A stretch of DNA of 64,000 bases, from contig OZ020248.1 of NCBI GenBank assembly GCA_963971285.1, positions 15,686,001-15,750,000 on the forward strand, given 5' to 3'. The translations under genes and the position numbers were made by a program. This document shows positions 1 through 13,100 of this stretch, piece after piece. How positions within the stretch are numbered: position 1 is the stretch's first letter; every line of letters begins with the position of its first letter. Under the pieces are notes generated by a model, which was not told the DNA's origin, did no database searches, and saw nothing but the letters and a program-made list of their open reading frames with translations. The stretch is from Astropecten irregularis (lineage: Eukaryota; Echinodermata; Asteroidea; Paxillosida; Astropectinidae).

Positions 1-409
1 CACCCCTAAATGCGCTGATGATTCTTCAGTTCGCGAACGTGTTGCTCACAAACAGGAACTGTCACGAAAAGCCACTGATCGTCGACGTGGAGCTCAAATG
101 CCAAGCTTCCGCGTTGGTGATTACGTTCGCGTCAAAACACCAAATCTCCAGTCCAAGTGTACCAGGAAATTCTCTGATCCTCAGCTCATTGTGAAAACTA
201 AGGGACGGTTCACATACATGCTCCAGGATGGTCGGGTGTGGAATGCATCCAAGTTGAGTGCATGTCCAGCTACACTCATGACTCCTACTGCTCAGACTGC
301 AGCTGCTCACAAACCACAATCTCCAGTTGTGAGTCAGTCTGCTACCACACGCCATTCAACCAGGACACGTATTCCACCAGTTTGGACTAAGGACTATCAC
401 ATTGGCTAA
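1..409 (+). mobile_element. Ty3/gypsy-type retroelement fossil, pol 3' end (integrase C-terminal region), cut by the window edge
   Basis: An open frame runs in from the left edge and ends at 409. It carries a basic stretch, then a segment like the chromo/SH3-like C-terminal part of gypsy-group integrases (FRVGDYVRVKTP, later RFTYMLQDGRVWNASKL), then a Pro/Thr/Ser-rich tail ending in PPVWTKDYHIG. In the family this region binds DNA during integration. Only the 3' end of the element is in the window, so it is a partial fossil. It lies on the opposite strand to GSPT1, inside the intron after the last visible GSPT1 exon. Family call is by motif memory; intactness of the missing part cannot be judged. 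Confidence 0.6.
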
Positions 410-740
410 GATTATTCATTTTGCATCAAACCGTATTTTGGCTTCCAATTATTCACTTTAATTTACACAACTTCAGGCATTTTGCACAACGGACTCTTAA
501 AACTTTCCTGGACTGAGAGAACTTTATTTTGCTTTGAACATTATTTTCTTAAAGCGATCAGTATTTTTTTTTTTTTGCTTATGATTGTAGTAGTTTTGCT
601 TCCCCCATATACAATTTCTGCATTATACATCGTATTACAATTATCCAAGTTACAAGGTCTCACCACATCCGAACAAGGTTTTATTTTAAAGCATTATAAC
701 TTTTGTTGTGAGAAATTTTCTACTATGCACTCATTTAAGA

Positions 741-868
741 TGGGGGAGATGTTGTGTCGTTATAGCGCCCTCTTGGGGCTGTGGTGGTAAGGCTCCGCCA
801 TGTTGGTTTGATTAAATTAGTATTGGTTGTTGATACACTTGCGTCCATCCGTGCTCACTACAGTTTTC
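741..868 (+). mobile_element. Possible polypurine tract and LTR start of the gypsy-type fossil
   Basis: A purine-rich run (TGGGGGAGA) at 741-749 is followed by TGTTGTGTCG from 750, the usual arrangement of a polypurine tract before a 3' LTR. A dispersed DNA-transposon copy begins near 863, so the right end of any LTR is unclear. No second LTR is in the window to compare with. This is inference from position only. Confidence 0.25.
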
Positions 869-999
869 CATTTCAAACCAGAGAATATACCGGTACTTCT
901 GAGCCGCAGCCAAAAGCCTCTATTTTGATACGTTATTCTTGAATGGATTCACGAAATAGAGCAGGAGATGGAGCCGGAGCCTCCGTTTCATAAACCCTC
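863..999. mobile_element. Hexamer-ended MITE (family D), partial copy
   Basis: It shares the core CAAACCAGAGAAT ... AAAAGCCTCTATTTTGAT with copies at 3756, 5694, 28112 and 44745. It ends in GGAGCCTCCGTTTCATAAAC like the others. Only one terminal region is present, so this copy is truncated at its left side, next to the gypsy-type fossil. Confidence 0.6.
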
Positions 1000-1162
1000 A
1001 CAGTAACACTACCAAGTCAGGCAACACAGACACACACCGTGCTCCAGGGACAATGTTTATTGCGAGGGACCTTAAGACCTTCCCTTGTCCCAAGAGAAAT
1101 TTACCCTCCACAAACCAACGGTCGTTATATGGGGACAATAAAATCAACAGACATGAACCTAC

Positions 1163-4100
1163 CTGTGCATCAAAGACCTTGCATGTGTGACATGGACTGT
1201 TGACATCACACAGGACAAATCCCGGCGACACATCCTGAAAAGAAAGAACAAAAAAACACAAAAATGCATTCAAAATTTGTCAGCAGGGAGCAGGCAAAGT
1301 TTTAAAGGGTCGGACTGCTTGACCAATATTTGCCCCGACACCATGAAGGTTCATGAAAATTAAAGGTAGTATCATACTTTGGTAGCATACCAAAACAAAA
1401 ATCTTCACAGATTTATCGATAACTTACAGGGTATAAAGATGGTGATGGTAGAAACATACTGTTAAAATTCTTCTGCCTGAACTGCTATATTTATCCAGAA
1501 AAGAGTTAAACCAGTGACCAAAATGTTTGATCTTTTAAAGATTTAAAATAAAAGAGAAAAGACTTTAAGAAATACTGTGGCCGTTTTTCACAGTTTTCTC
1601 AAAAAGTGGGCACAGTATGGGACGGACATTTTTACAGATGACTGTTACTGTATCTTTCTTCATATTTTTGCCCATGAATCTGTATTTCTTTGACACCAAC
1701 CAAAGTATGATATTACCTTTAAGTTCCAAGAGAATCTTCGGAAGTCCAGCCTTATCTTTGTCAGCAGTTGGAATCCTTGCTCAATATTTGGCCTACTACT
1801 ACTATTAGGGTCCCAAACAAATTAACAAAAAGTTCCCAGAGAATCTCTGGAGTACTCCTAGCATACCTCCTCCTCAACTCCCCGAACTTTTAACTTGACG
1901 TTCTCGCCAGCTTTAGCTTCCGTCGTATCGTCTTCATCTGATAAAATCTGTAATATTTCAACGTTCATCTAAAAAGAAAACAAACAATAAAACAATCAGG
2001 AATGCATTATAATCATTCTTGGGAAAAGTTGGAAGATACAGTCCAATGTTTTAACTGCGAAGGAGGCAACTGGGTGTACCGACAGACATTTTGTCACGGC
2101 TTGAAAAAGCAACAAGCTTCCCTTTATAACCAGTGGCCAATTTCATAAAACTGTTAAGCACAAACATTTGCTAAACATGACATTTCTGTCTTGATAAAAA
2201 CAGGGTTAACAACCAAATTTCCATGTGTTGTGTATCACTTATGATTGTTTTTTGGCTGTTGTTCGCTGACAATGAATATCAAATGGAATTTTCAATGGTG
2301 GTTTGTTTTATTGGGCGAAACATTTTTGTGGTAAGCAAATTTTTGTGCTTAAAAGTTTTATGAAATTGGCCCCAGAACAACTCTTCCTAAAACTTTCTAA
2401 TTCTTCATTTTGCCTTGTTGCACCACTCGGAAGATTAGTGCACCTTTTCTGCAGTACTTTCACTTCAGAGCAGGTCAACTCATATGCCGACCAACTTCCA
2501 ACTTGTATGCTGTTTGGTTGACTCATACGCCGCTTAACTCGTACGCCCACCAACTCGTAAGCTAACCAATGCCAATCAAGTAAGTGATCGGCGTTTTTTC
2601 GAAGGGTTGGTCATTTTTTAATAGGATTTTTTTCACGAGATTTCGTTTGAGGGATTGGTATTTCTCAGGATTGTAAAATAAAATCTTTTGGGCTTCCCTT
2701 TTTAGGAGACCGTGAGATTTCTTTTCAAGGGATCATGCTTTTTTCTTTCTAGGGATAATTTTTTCAGGGGATTGGTATGTTTAAGGAAAAAAAACTTGAA
2801 AAACCTCCCACATTCCTGTTTATCCTTCAACAATTCAGAAACCATGAAATTCTGAAAAAAGTCATTTCATTGGGAATGGTGTATGAGTGGTCGGAGTACA
2901 AGTTGGTCTGTCTACGAGTTTGACAGCGTACAAGTTGGATAGCATACAAGTTGGTCGGTGTACGAGTTGACCAGCATTTTTTCACTTGAGCAGTGCTGAG
3001 ACATAAAAACTGCACAGAAAACACAAAATTGGATGTTAAACAGCTCTTAGAAATTGGCTCCCGAAGTTTAGAAGAAGAAACATTTTCAAACAAGTTTCTA
3101 CACGGATCCTAAAACTCAAGAGAGAGAGATTTCCTAAACAGTCTGAGGGCAGATCAATCAGCTATCGGCTTCTATCATGTCAATGTCTCTATTCCATCAA
3201 GCTGGGACCAATTTCATAGAGCTGCTTAAGCACAAATTTGCTTAAGCAAGAAAAGTCTTCCTAAACAGGATTACCAACCAAATTTTAATGTGATGTTTAC
3301 TGCTTTTGACTTGTATTCGGCCATTGTTTGCTGATTATAATCATTCACAAGAAGTTCTGGCTGGCATACTGATTCATTTACCAAGGTTCTTGGTGCTTAA
3401 GCAGCTCTATGAAATTGAGCCCGGGTGGTTACAAAAAGAACTGAAGTTTGTTTTGACCTTTGACCTTTAAACCATAATCCTGTACCTTGTTTGGCATCAT
3501 CATGACCGTTTCACCCTTGGCGATGTTACCGCTTTCAATTTTGCCGAGTAAAATGGTTCCCATGTCCTGAAGAAAAGAGCAAACAAATAATAATAAAAAG
3601 CACATTCCAGGGTTTAATAATGATATCGGACATTTATATTGTGCAGTTACTACATGAATATACTTTACAGTGCATTACAATTTATTATCCCTGGTCATCG
3701 GGCCATAATTTACATTCCTGAAACCATCTCAGATCCCTGTAAATTGCTGTATAATAGGGGGTTGTGGTTTTTCATTAAAGCTGGATTTCTGTTTTCCTTT
3801 TCAAACCAGAGAATCTACTTCCGAACTGCAGCTAAAAGCCTCTATTTTGATACCCGTTATTTTATAATGGATTCATGAAAATGGAGCCGGAGCCTGAGCC
3901 TCCGTTTCGTAAACGCCCTATGGCTTGGATTCAAAATAGTCTGGTACCCGTTTTCCCTTTAGAATTGTTGTTATCTTTTCCACTGGGTATACAAGGAAGG
4001 TGACAAGACTGATGCACTGTGAATAAAGGCGAATGGTAAGGAATGAGGCATACCTTGTATCTGTCTGTGACGGGCAATCTCAAAGGTCCATTCTGCTCTC

Positions 4101-7100
4101 GGCCAAGGGACGGCAAACCATCTATGTAGGGAATAAAGGCTGGTCCACTAGGTAAAGAGGGGAGCAGAACAAGATCATATTTATAAAGATTCAGTAGAAC
4201 AGAGAAGGCATGTTAAAGGTACAATACATGATTGGTAAAGGTCACAGAAAAAGATCAAAAAGATTTTCGGTCCTTGTTTCACTTATTTCTGGTTAAATAC
4301 ACAATTTCAGGCGGAAACATTTTCATAGTATGTTTCTACCACCACCATCTTCATACCCTGTAAGTTATACGTAAATCTGTGAACATTTCTCTTTTGGTTT
4401 CTTACCAAAGTATGATACTACCTTTAAAACAATTCTGCCTGAAATGGTGTATTCATCCAGAAATGAGTAAATAGTGGAAGCTGGGAAACCAAACAATGAG
4501 TAGAAGCAAGACTACTTACGTGTACCAGGGACAGCAGTCATCGGTTCGCTCTTTCAGGTTGGCTCCGGTGATTCCAGAGGCAGGAATGAAGAAGATATCC
4601 TTCTTGGGATTGAAGCCCACTTTCTTGAGGAAGGGAACCAGCTTCATCTTGCATTCTTCGTACCTGGACACAAAACACTCAATGGATTAATGACTGGGAA
4701 TTCATGATTTGTGTCTTGATTTCTTTTGTTTTGGTTTATCTGTTCTCTCTGTTTACATTTTGATAGGAGTTAGGAGGGCCTGACACGTTTCATTCCTAGC
4801 AGGATCTTCATCGAAGGCTAAAATAAGGCTTTAGCCATCGATAAAGATCCTGCTAGGATCAAAATGCGTCAGGCCCTCCTAATTCCAAGCATTTTATAAT
4901 TCTCAGGTCATTATTTTGGCTGATGAGCAGTTAGAAGCAGTTTATTACTTGTATTTTTTTTTTTACATTTTGGCCAAAATAGATCTCGAACAAGAGTTGC
5001 TTTTCAGTTTGTCATGTCTTTCTGGTTTTTAAAAGTAGTTTTTGCAGTAAGAAGTCTCCTTTAGACATTGCAAAAAAACTACAGATTTTGCAGTATATAT
5101 CAAATTTGGCACACTCAAATCTGGTTTGAGCAGAGCACGAGTCCGAGACCAAGTCCGACAAAATCGATCTCGAGTCCAGTCTCGAGTTCAAGACTGGACT
5201 CGAGTCTCACAGCAATGCCAAAGTCCTCTGGGCTGGGTGGGGTGCAAGACTATCAGCCAAAGGGATATCTCCACCACATCCTTTGGCCACCATTCTTAAT
5301 ACTGTTTCTCGGCTGGATTTCATCAAACACTAAGATTAATCTTAAGTATCAACATAAAGATTTGTGAATTTGTGATATCACACTTTGCTTAGCAATAGCG
5401 TTCCGCACTAATGACGTCACACCACGCGCGACGAGCACAAATATACTTCCACTCACCACACATTTGCATGGCCACGTTGCAATGTTTGTCTGAGGTTCGG
5501 TGCTATTTTTAGCGCAAGTGCGCAGCGCTATTGGGATGAATTCACACTTCGTGAAATCGGCCCCCAGTCAACCTGTTTTATTTGCATCTTGAGATGTACA
5601 CATTCCATAGCTAAACATTCCTTCACAATCCTGCCCAAGTCCTTTCGTCATCTTTCTTCAGACTCTCAAAAAATCCTTCAAGATGCATACACAGGGGGTT
5701 TACAAAATGGTGGCTCAGGCTCCATTTTGTGAATCTATTCTGAATAACGGGTATCAAAATAGAGGCTTTTGGCTGCAGTTCTGAAATAGATTCTCTGGTT
5801 TGAAAAGGAAAACAGAGCTTCAGCTTCAATAACACTGCAACCTATATTTTCAGCATATGGATGTCAGAGCCAGAGCCAGAGCCTGCGCCAGAGCCAGCGC
5901 CAGAGCCAGCGCCAGAGTCAGAGCCAGAGTCAGAGCCAGAGCCAGAGCTTGAGCCTGAGCCTGAGCCTAAGCCTGAGCCTAAGCCTGAGCCTGAGCCTGT
6001 GCCTGAGCCTGTGCCTGAGCCTGAGCCCGAGCCTCCGTTTCACAAACCCCCATAGCCCAGAAGACTTTTGGAGGTATTCAACACACTGTTTTGACATACC
6101 TTTCTTCAGCCCACTGTACGGTAGGATCGTCCATCTTGTTGATGAGGACTACCAGGTGCTTGACGCCGGCCGTCTTGGCCAACATGGCGTGCTCTCGCGT
6201 CTGGCCTCCCCTTTCAAAGCCCGTCTCAAACTCGCCCTTTCGCGCCGAAATGACCTGGACACGACAGCAGAAATTATGAAAGATGTGAAATTTGTCAAAA
6301 AAGGCAGGAATTAGTAAGGTGGAACGCCGCTATAAACAAACATGGTGGGATGCTCAGATAGTCCATTATAGTGGCCGTTCGTTATAGTGATTTAAAGAAC
6401 AATATTCAGTATGTATTGTAATTGTACACAAAAATTGGAAGCCAGGGATGATGTTCGATATATAGCCAAATGTTTGATATAGCGGTGTTTGTTATATGGG
6501 TGTTCCACATAGTGCTGTGTAAAATAGGGTAATTTGATATTCGTTTACGGAATGAAAAAAAAAAAACGGATCCGTGTTATACGATTTAATCGACTTTTAA
6601 ATGACAGCGCTAGCGGGCCGCGATCGTGCGTGTTCAGTGAAGAAGAAAAGTGCCTGAATAAAAGCAGTGTTGACAGACGGTATGGACATTAAGCTTGTTT
6701 GATAATGACGATATTTATCGATATCGCGATATTTTTTTCATATGAAAAATCATATCGGGCCCCGGAAAAAAAATCGAAATATTAAATATCGTGATATTTT
6801 AATGTTGGCGCAACTTCATACAAAAAAATCAGAGTAGCTCATGAGCTAACCGAGCCACTTTTTGCACTTTTCGCGACAACCAAAACAAACAGATTACTGC
6901 AAATTTTGTAGCTGGTTGCGATGTTAAAAGCAGATTTCTTACCGCAAAATCTGCACCGAAGCCGACAGTTATCCATGCCGCCCATGATCAGAGCGCTACT
7001 TGACAGCACAAGTCATGTCCATGTACATGTACGTACGCTGCACTTCCGGTCTTCATGACTGAAGCCTACACGTGCGCTGGCCGTGCTGACTTCACTGTGC

Positions 7101-10100
7101 TGTGAGCACATGCATGCGATGCCGCGTTGCACACAATTACATGTACATTGTGCAATGACTATGCTTACCGCTTCTGGCCAACATGACTGAAGCTAGCAGC
7201 GTACTGGGCTCATGGATTGGGTGCAATAATTCCAGACTACATGGAGTAAGATCTGATATACATTTGCTAAGTGCACGTTAATTATCGTGGCTATTACGTT
7301 GGGCTTGGGTACTAGTTATGGAAATTTCCAGACAGCGTGCTGACTGTTTACGTCTTCTCCAAAGTGATCGTCGCTTTCGGATGGTTTTTGCACGATATGT
7401 TTTCAGATTAAGTTCGTAAAAGTGTGTTTCTAGTACCTGGACATATGGACAAAGTAACCAACTGAAATTCAAGTAAGATTTATTTGGTCAGGAAAATGCA
7501 ACTGACGCGTCATGACCGTAAGCCTAACGTTACTTTGGAACATCTTCAACATGCATGGAGGTAGAAGGACAGTCAGAATATTTTACGGGGATCCCGATCA
7601 CGATCGGAAGGCTTTTTACGATGTTTTTTTAGATCAAATATATGAACAGTGTGTTTCTACTTGGCGGAATGGACAAAATAAACGACTTATTATTGTTATT
7701 TTTTTTTTAGCATGAACCAAACGTGAGCTACGGTGAGTCCATATTTTTTTGGTGTTGGTTTCGGTTAATCTTTTTTGAAAATTGGTAAACGGAAACGTTC
7801 AATCCGTGTGGGTTACTCTATATCCGAATAAAAAGCACAGCACTAGTTCCACAGTATTGTCATAAACCCCATGAAGGTTGAAGTTGGCAATCAATCGTGA
7901 GAACCTATAGACCCACTGCATCGGACAAATTTCAACCAGCTAGCAGAGCAATCGAAAGGTCATAACAAGTATTACCAATCATACAGCCAAACTCCTCCCA
8001 GCTTATAAATATTCATGATTCCACAATGCAGTTGGGCCTTCTCATTGGCTAATTGATTTAAACGGTCAATCTCATATGAATTATTAAATACTCAATAGAC
8101 CGATTAAGTGACCAATGTTTACATGCCATCACGTGACTTAAAGTGGGTACTTTGTCATCTCATTTGGTGCAGAACAGCAGTGGAAACGAGCTATTATTTT
8201 GACCACATTCTTCTGTGCACATTTTCACTGCTGCTCAGTGCCAAATGAGATGGCACAATACTCACTATACATCACATGATGGTTCTGATCTTACCCCGAG
8301 ATCAAAACTGATTTTGGTCTTGGTTTTACTTAATAAATACACCATTTCAGGTGCAAATATTTTAACGGTTTGTTTCTAGCAGCACGATCTTTATACTCTG
8401 AAAGTTAAATGTAAATCTGTGAACATTTCTGTTTGGGTATGTTAACAATCCGGTACTGCACCTTTAAGAAAAGCACTGATGGAATTGATTCAGCATCTTC
8501 ACTTACCAATACGGCCAGGTCGGCCTGCGCTGCCCCACCAATCATGTTGGGCACAAAGCTCCGATGGCCGGGGGCGTCAAGGATCGTGAAATGCTTCTTT
8601 TCCGTCTCAAAGTTTGCTCGCCCAACCTCTACTGTCTTCCCTTTTTCTCGCTCCTCCAGGTTTGTGTCGAGCGCCCACGACAAATACCTAGGGAGCACAA
8701 AAAAATACACAACAACAGTAAAAACTTTAATGCTGGATGCGTCATAAGGTTGTTCCCCCTCAATGTAAAAAGACCATTTGGCAATGTCTTAAAGTCCTTT
8801 CAGAAAACGATATGAAGCCATTTTGGTCACAACTTTAAGTGTATTTAGGACCAACTCAAAGATCCTTTTGTACCAACTTGAAGCCCTATTGGTTCCAACT
8901 TGAAGCCCTTTTGGTTCCAACTTGAAGCCCTTTTGGTTCCAACTTGAAGCCCTTTAGGGACCAACTTGAAACCCTTTTGGTTCCAACTTGAAGCCGTATT
9001 GGTTCCAACTTGAAGCCCTTTTGGTTCCAACTTGAAGCCTTTTTGGTTCCAACTTGAAGCCGTATTGGTTCCAACTTAAAGCCGTACTGGTTCCAACTTG
9101 AAGCCCTTTTGGTTCCAACTTGAAGCCCTTTTGGTGCCAACTTGAAGCCCTATTGGTTCCAACTTGAAGCCCTTTTGGTAACAACTTGAAGCCCTTTTGG
9201 TAACAACTTGAAGCCCTATTGGTACCAACTTGAAGCCCTTTTGGTTCCAACTTGAAGCCATATTGGTTCCAAATTGAAGCCCTATTGGTTCCAACTTGAA
9301 GCCCTTTTGGTTCCAACTTGAAGCCGTATTGGTTCCAACTTGAAGCCCTTTCAATCCCAACTTGGAACCTCTACAAACCCAACTTGTATCCCTATTAGAA
9401 CCAACTCAAAGCCTTGGATCCCCTTTTGGTAACACCTTGGTCTACTCACCAACTCTCTCGGTTCTTCTCCTTGGCTTCCCGTTCGTACTTCTCCAGCGTC
9501 CTCTTGTCCACCTGTCCCGTCAAGAACCTAGCCAAGCCAAGACAAGATGGGTTAATGTCTGCTTTAATAAGGTCTTTTTTTTTAATTAAACGAAGTTGGA
9601 CAAACCTGCTTTTTTTTTCAGAGCAAGGAAAAATTTAGACCAATTCATCACCGATTAAAGAAAAAAGAAACGACCACTGGCTATTATTCATTTATTTATT
9701 TTTTTGCAATAAACAAGACTGAAGGTCATACAGGGTATCAGACTAAAATGATTCTGAAAAAGCTTCTTGGTGGAATAATTGGGGAAATAGGTCACAGGCT
9801 TGAGGGAAACCCTCATCAAGTAAAGAGATCCGGAAACAAAGATGGAACAAAAGATGAAAGCTATTACAATAGGATTTTGTATCATGCTCAAGAATAGCTT
9901 GCTATTCTTGAGCGTGATATTGGTTTATAAAACTGATAACTAATAGCTGGTGGCTTGCAAACCTAAGACCTGTGATCTTAAAGGGAGCATATAGGATTTG
10001 CAAGGCCTCCAAAAAAAATTATTGTATTTCTAGACAGAAAATGGACTCAACAGTTCATAAATAGTGCAAACAGTCACCATGGGAAATCTTGGTTCATCAG

Positions 10101-13100
10101 ATGCTGGGTTTTTCAAGGAAATCAAGATTTAGTGGGTTTTTTTCCAAAGAATGTTTGTCCGAATGATTTTTGAAACAAACATAAAGGACACCCTTGCTTG
10201 AGTTGTTCTAGTTATCCCCTTTCACTCAAGGTATGAAGATGGTGCTGGTAGAAACATACCGTTAAAATATTTCCACCTAAAATGTTGTATTTATCCAGAA
10301 ATTAGTCAAACAAAGACCGAAAACAGTTTTGATCTCGAGGTAAGATCAAATCCATTCTTCATGTTTTATAAGAAAAATTGAGTCGGGTTTTCGCTATTTT
10401 TTTGTGACTCAGATGTCCGATTGCGCAATACCTTTTAACAGGTTTATCATTTCATGTACATGTTTAAGTGCTGTCCTGTGACCTTAGCCAATCATGTATT
10501 GAACCTTGTATTGTAAGGCCTCGACAAAGTACCTAGATACCAAAATACCTTTATCTGAAATCTTTATCTGAAACTTACATGATGTGACCACCGATAGTTG
10601 ATTTGCCAGCATCTGCAGAAAGGAAACCAAAATGAATATTTGTTTTAACTTGGTTATAACAAATATTTGAAAAATTCAAACTTAGCGTGATCTTGTTCTG
10701 ACAAAGAGCACCAACATCAAACATACGATCTAAGTTTGTATCGTTGCTAGATCCCCGTGATCATGGTAAAAATACCACACTCGGTCTCAAAAGAGTCTAA
10801 AGGCCTTTTCACACGATGCTATAAAAAACTCTCAACCATTGAAAAATGTCCTCATGGTTACGAAATCTTACAAAACGGTTTTACGCTAACCGCTTTAGCA
10901 TCCATTTACACGACACAGTGTAACATTTCGCTTCCTTGAGACGGAGCGCGGGTAATCAATAAACTATGCATTTTATGAATGTTAACACTGCAGTGTTAAC
11001 ATTCATAAAATGCATAGTTAGTGCATTCATAGTGCACTGCTAGTACCATCACGATGCCGAGGTTGCGTGTGAAGCGCGTAGGAGTGCGCGTAGTCTGCAT
11101 AGGCAATGTAACACATAGAAAACACACGCATGCGCATTGCGAAGCACTTAGCCTTGAGCAATTTTGTCGTAGGTCTGGACCTCGGTCAAAATCTCTCAAG
11201 GATTCACCAGGGATGTCAGTCACTCTCAAGCATTGGTGTCCTTTCACACGAAGACACTTTTGTAAGATTTCGCAACCATGAGAGAATTTCTCAATGGTTG
11301 AGAGTTTTTTTGGCGTCGTGTGAAAAGACCTTAATACATGATGTCACGGCTCTGGCTCTTACCAACGTGTCCGATGAAGATGACGTTGACATGTTCTTTC
11401 TGGTCTTTATCCCCGGTATCCATCACTTCCGCCGCCTTCTTGTTTTTCTTGGAAGATGATGACTTGGCTCCTGATGCTGCCCCGGCTGCTGCTGCCGTTG
11501 AATCCTCTTCGCTGGAAGGCCCACTGTCTGAGAGCGCGAGAAAAAGTGAAGAAAAAGATCCCTTCAGAAAGTTGCTCAGAACAGGGCCCAATATCATGGA
11601 ACCTGTCACTGTTAGCAAAAATTCTTCGCTTATGATAGCAGATTTCTTTGCCTACGGTTTAGGGAGAGCTGTCTCTTTCGCTAATGCTAAGCAAGGACTT
11701 TCTGCACAATGCATATATGCATATGACAGCGTGTTAGAAAAAAATAATCACGGTTACCCTAGAAATTTTTCGTTAACCGAAGTCTTGATTACAGATTCCA
11801 TGAAATACATTTCACACATAGTAGCGCCCTTAAAGGTAGTATCATACTTTGGTAAGAAACCAAAACAGAAATGTTCACATATTTACATATAACTAACAGG
11901 GTATGAAGATGGTGACGGTAGAAACATACCGTTAAAATGTTTCCGCCTGAAATGGTGTATTTATCCAGAAATTAGTAAAACAGCGACCGAAAATGTTTTT
12001 GATCTTTTAAAAGTTCAAAAATAAAAGAGAAAAGACTTCAGAAATACTGTGGCTGTTTTTCACTGTTTTCTCAAAAAGTGGGCAACGTATGAGACTGAAA
12101 ATTTCACAGATGACTGTTACTGTATCTGTCTTGATACTTTTGCCCATGAATCTGCATTTCTTTGATAAAAACCAAAGTATGATACTACCTTTAAGCACAA
12201 AAAAGGCCGTAATGGATTCCATGAAATTTGACCCTGGTGAGGGGCCATTAAACTGATTAAACTGAAAAGGTGGTATTTCTCGACAAATGTTGGATTTTCT
12301 TAATCCAGTGGAAGGAGGGATGGGGAGGAAGATGAAGGTAGTGGGTTTGAGATGGCTTACTTGATTCCTCCAACTCTTCCTCTTCTGGAGCCTCCCTGCC
12401 ATCAACCTCTGGGGGAGGTGAGGGTTCCTCGGGGTCTGGCACAGGATGCTGGGGTGTGGTCTCATCTTCTGCATCTGAACAATACAAGGACAAGATCAGT
12501 CACGTTGATTGAGAGATTCAAGTTGAGCCGATAAGTAGAAGCTCTTTACTTAAACAAAACGATGAATGGTGAGTAATCAAAGAAAACTGACGGCAGCGTG
12601 ATGCAAACCTGCAACCTCTGGGATATTGTACTGTTGCTCCAACAACTGGGGCAAGTTCGATCAGGGACTATTTGACAACCACTGGTCGATTGTGCCTGGT
12701 ACCCCTGGAATATTTTGTGTACAGGTTACCAGGCACAATCGACCAGTAGTTGACAGATAGTCGCTGATTGAACTTGCTCATGGGTATACATGTTGGCAGT
12801 GTCCAAATTTTGGACTACACAATGCGTGACTTTTTGAGCGGGCTGTTGATAGAGGGCAGCAGACTACCGCTCTCCTGAAAACTTGTGTACATGCTTTAAG
12901 TACAGCAAAAACCTCTCCAAAAAGACACAGGAAAATGCTGTGAACATTAAATTCAGGCAATTTACAAGCAATTGTTCAATTGTTAGATTGACATTGCCGC
13001 CTACCCCACTTTTAATGCCAGAAAACACAAAGTGAGGTGAAATGTTTATGTTTGGCGAGGAATAATGTGAAAGTCTCACTTGCCAAAGTTAAAACTTTGT

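Noticed and set aside
5861-6055. Glu-Pro repeat peptide frame
   Set aside because: It is a direct translation of hexamers in a MITE arm; the other strand gives Ser-Leu repeats equally well.
8845-9360. Minus-strand frames with repeated [15 protein letters not shown]
   Set aside because: Come from the 22-bp array in a GSPT1 intron; the phase does not fit the flanking exons.
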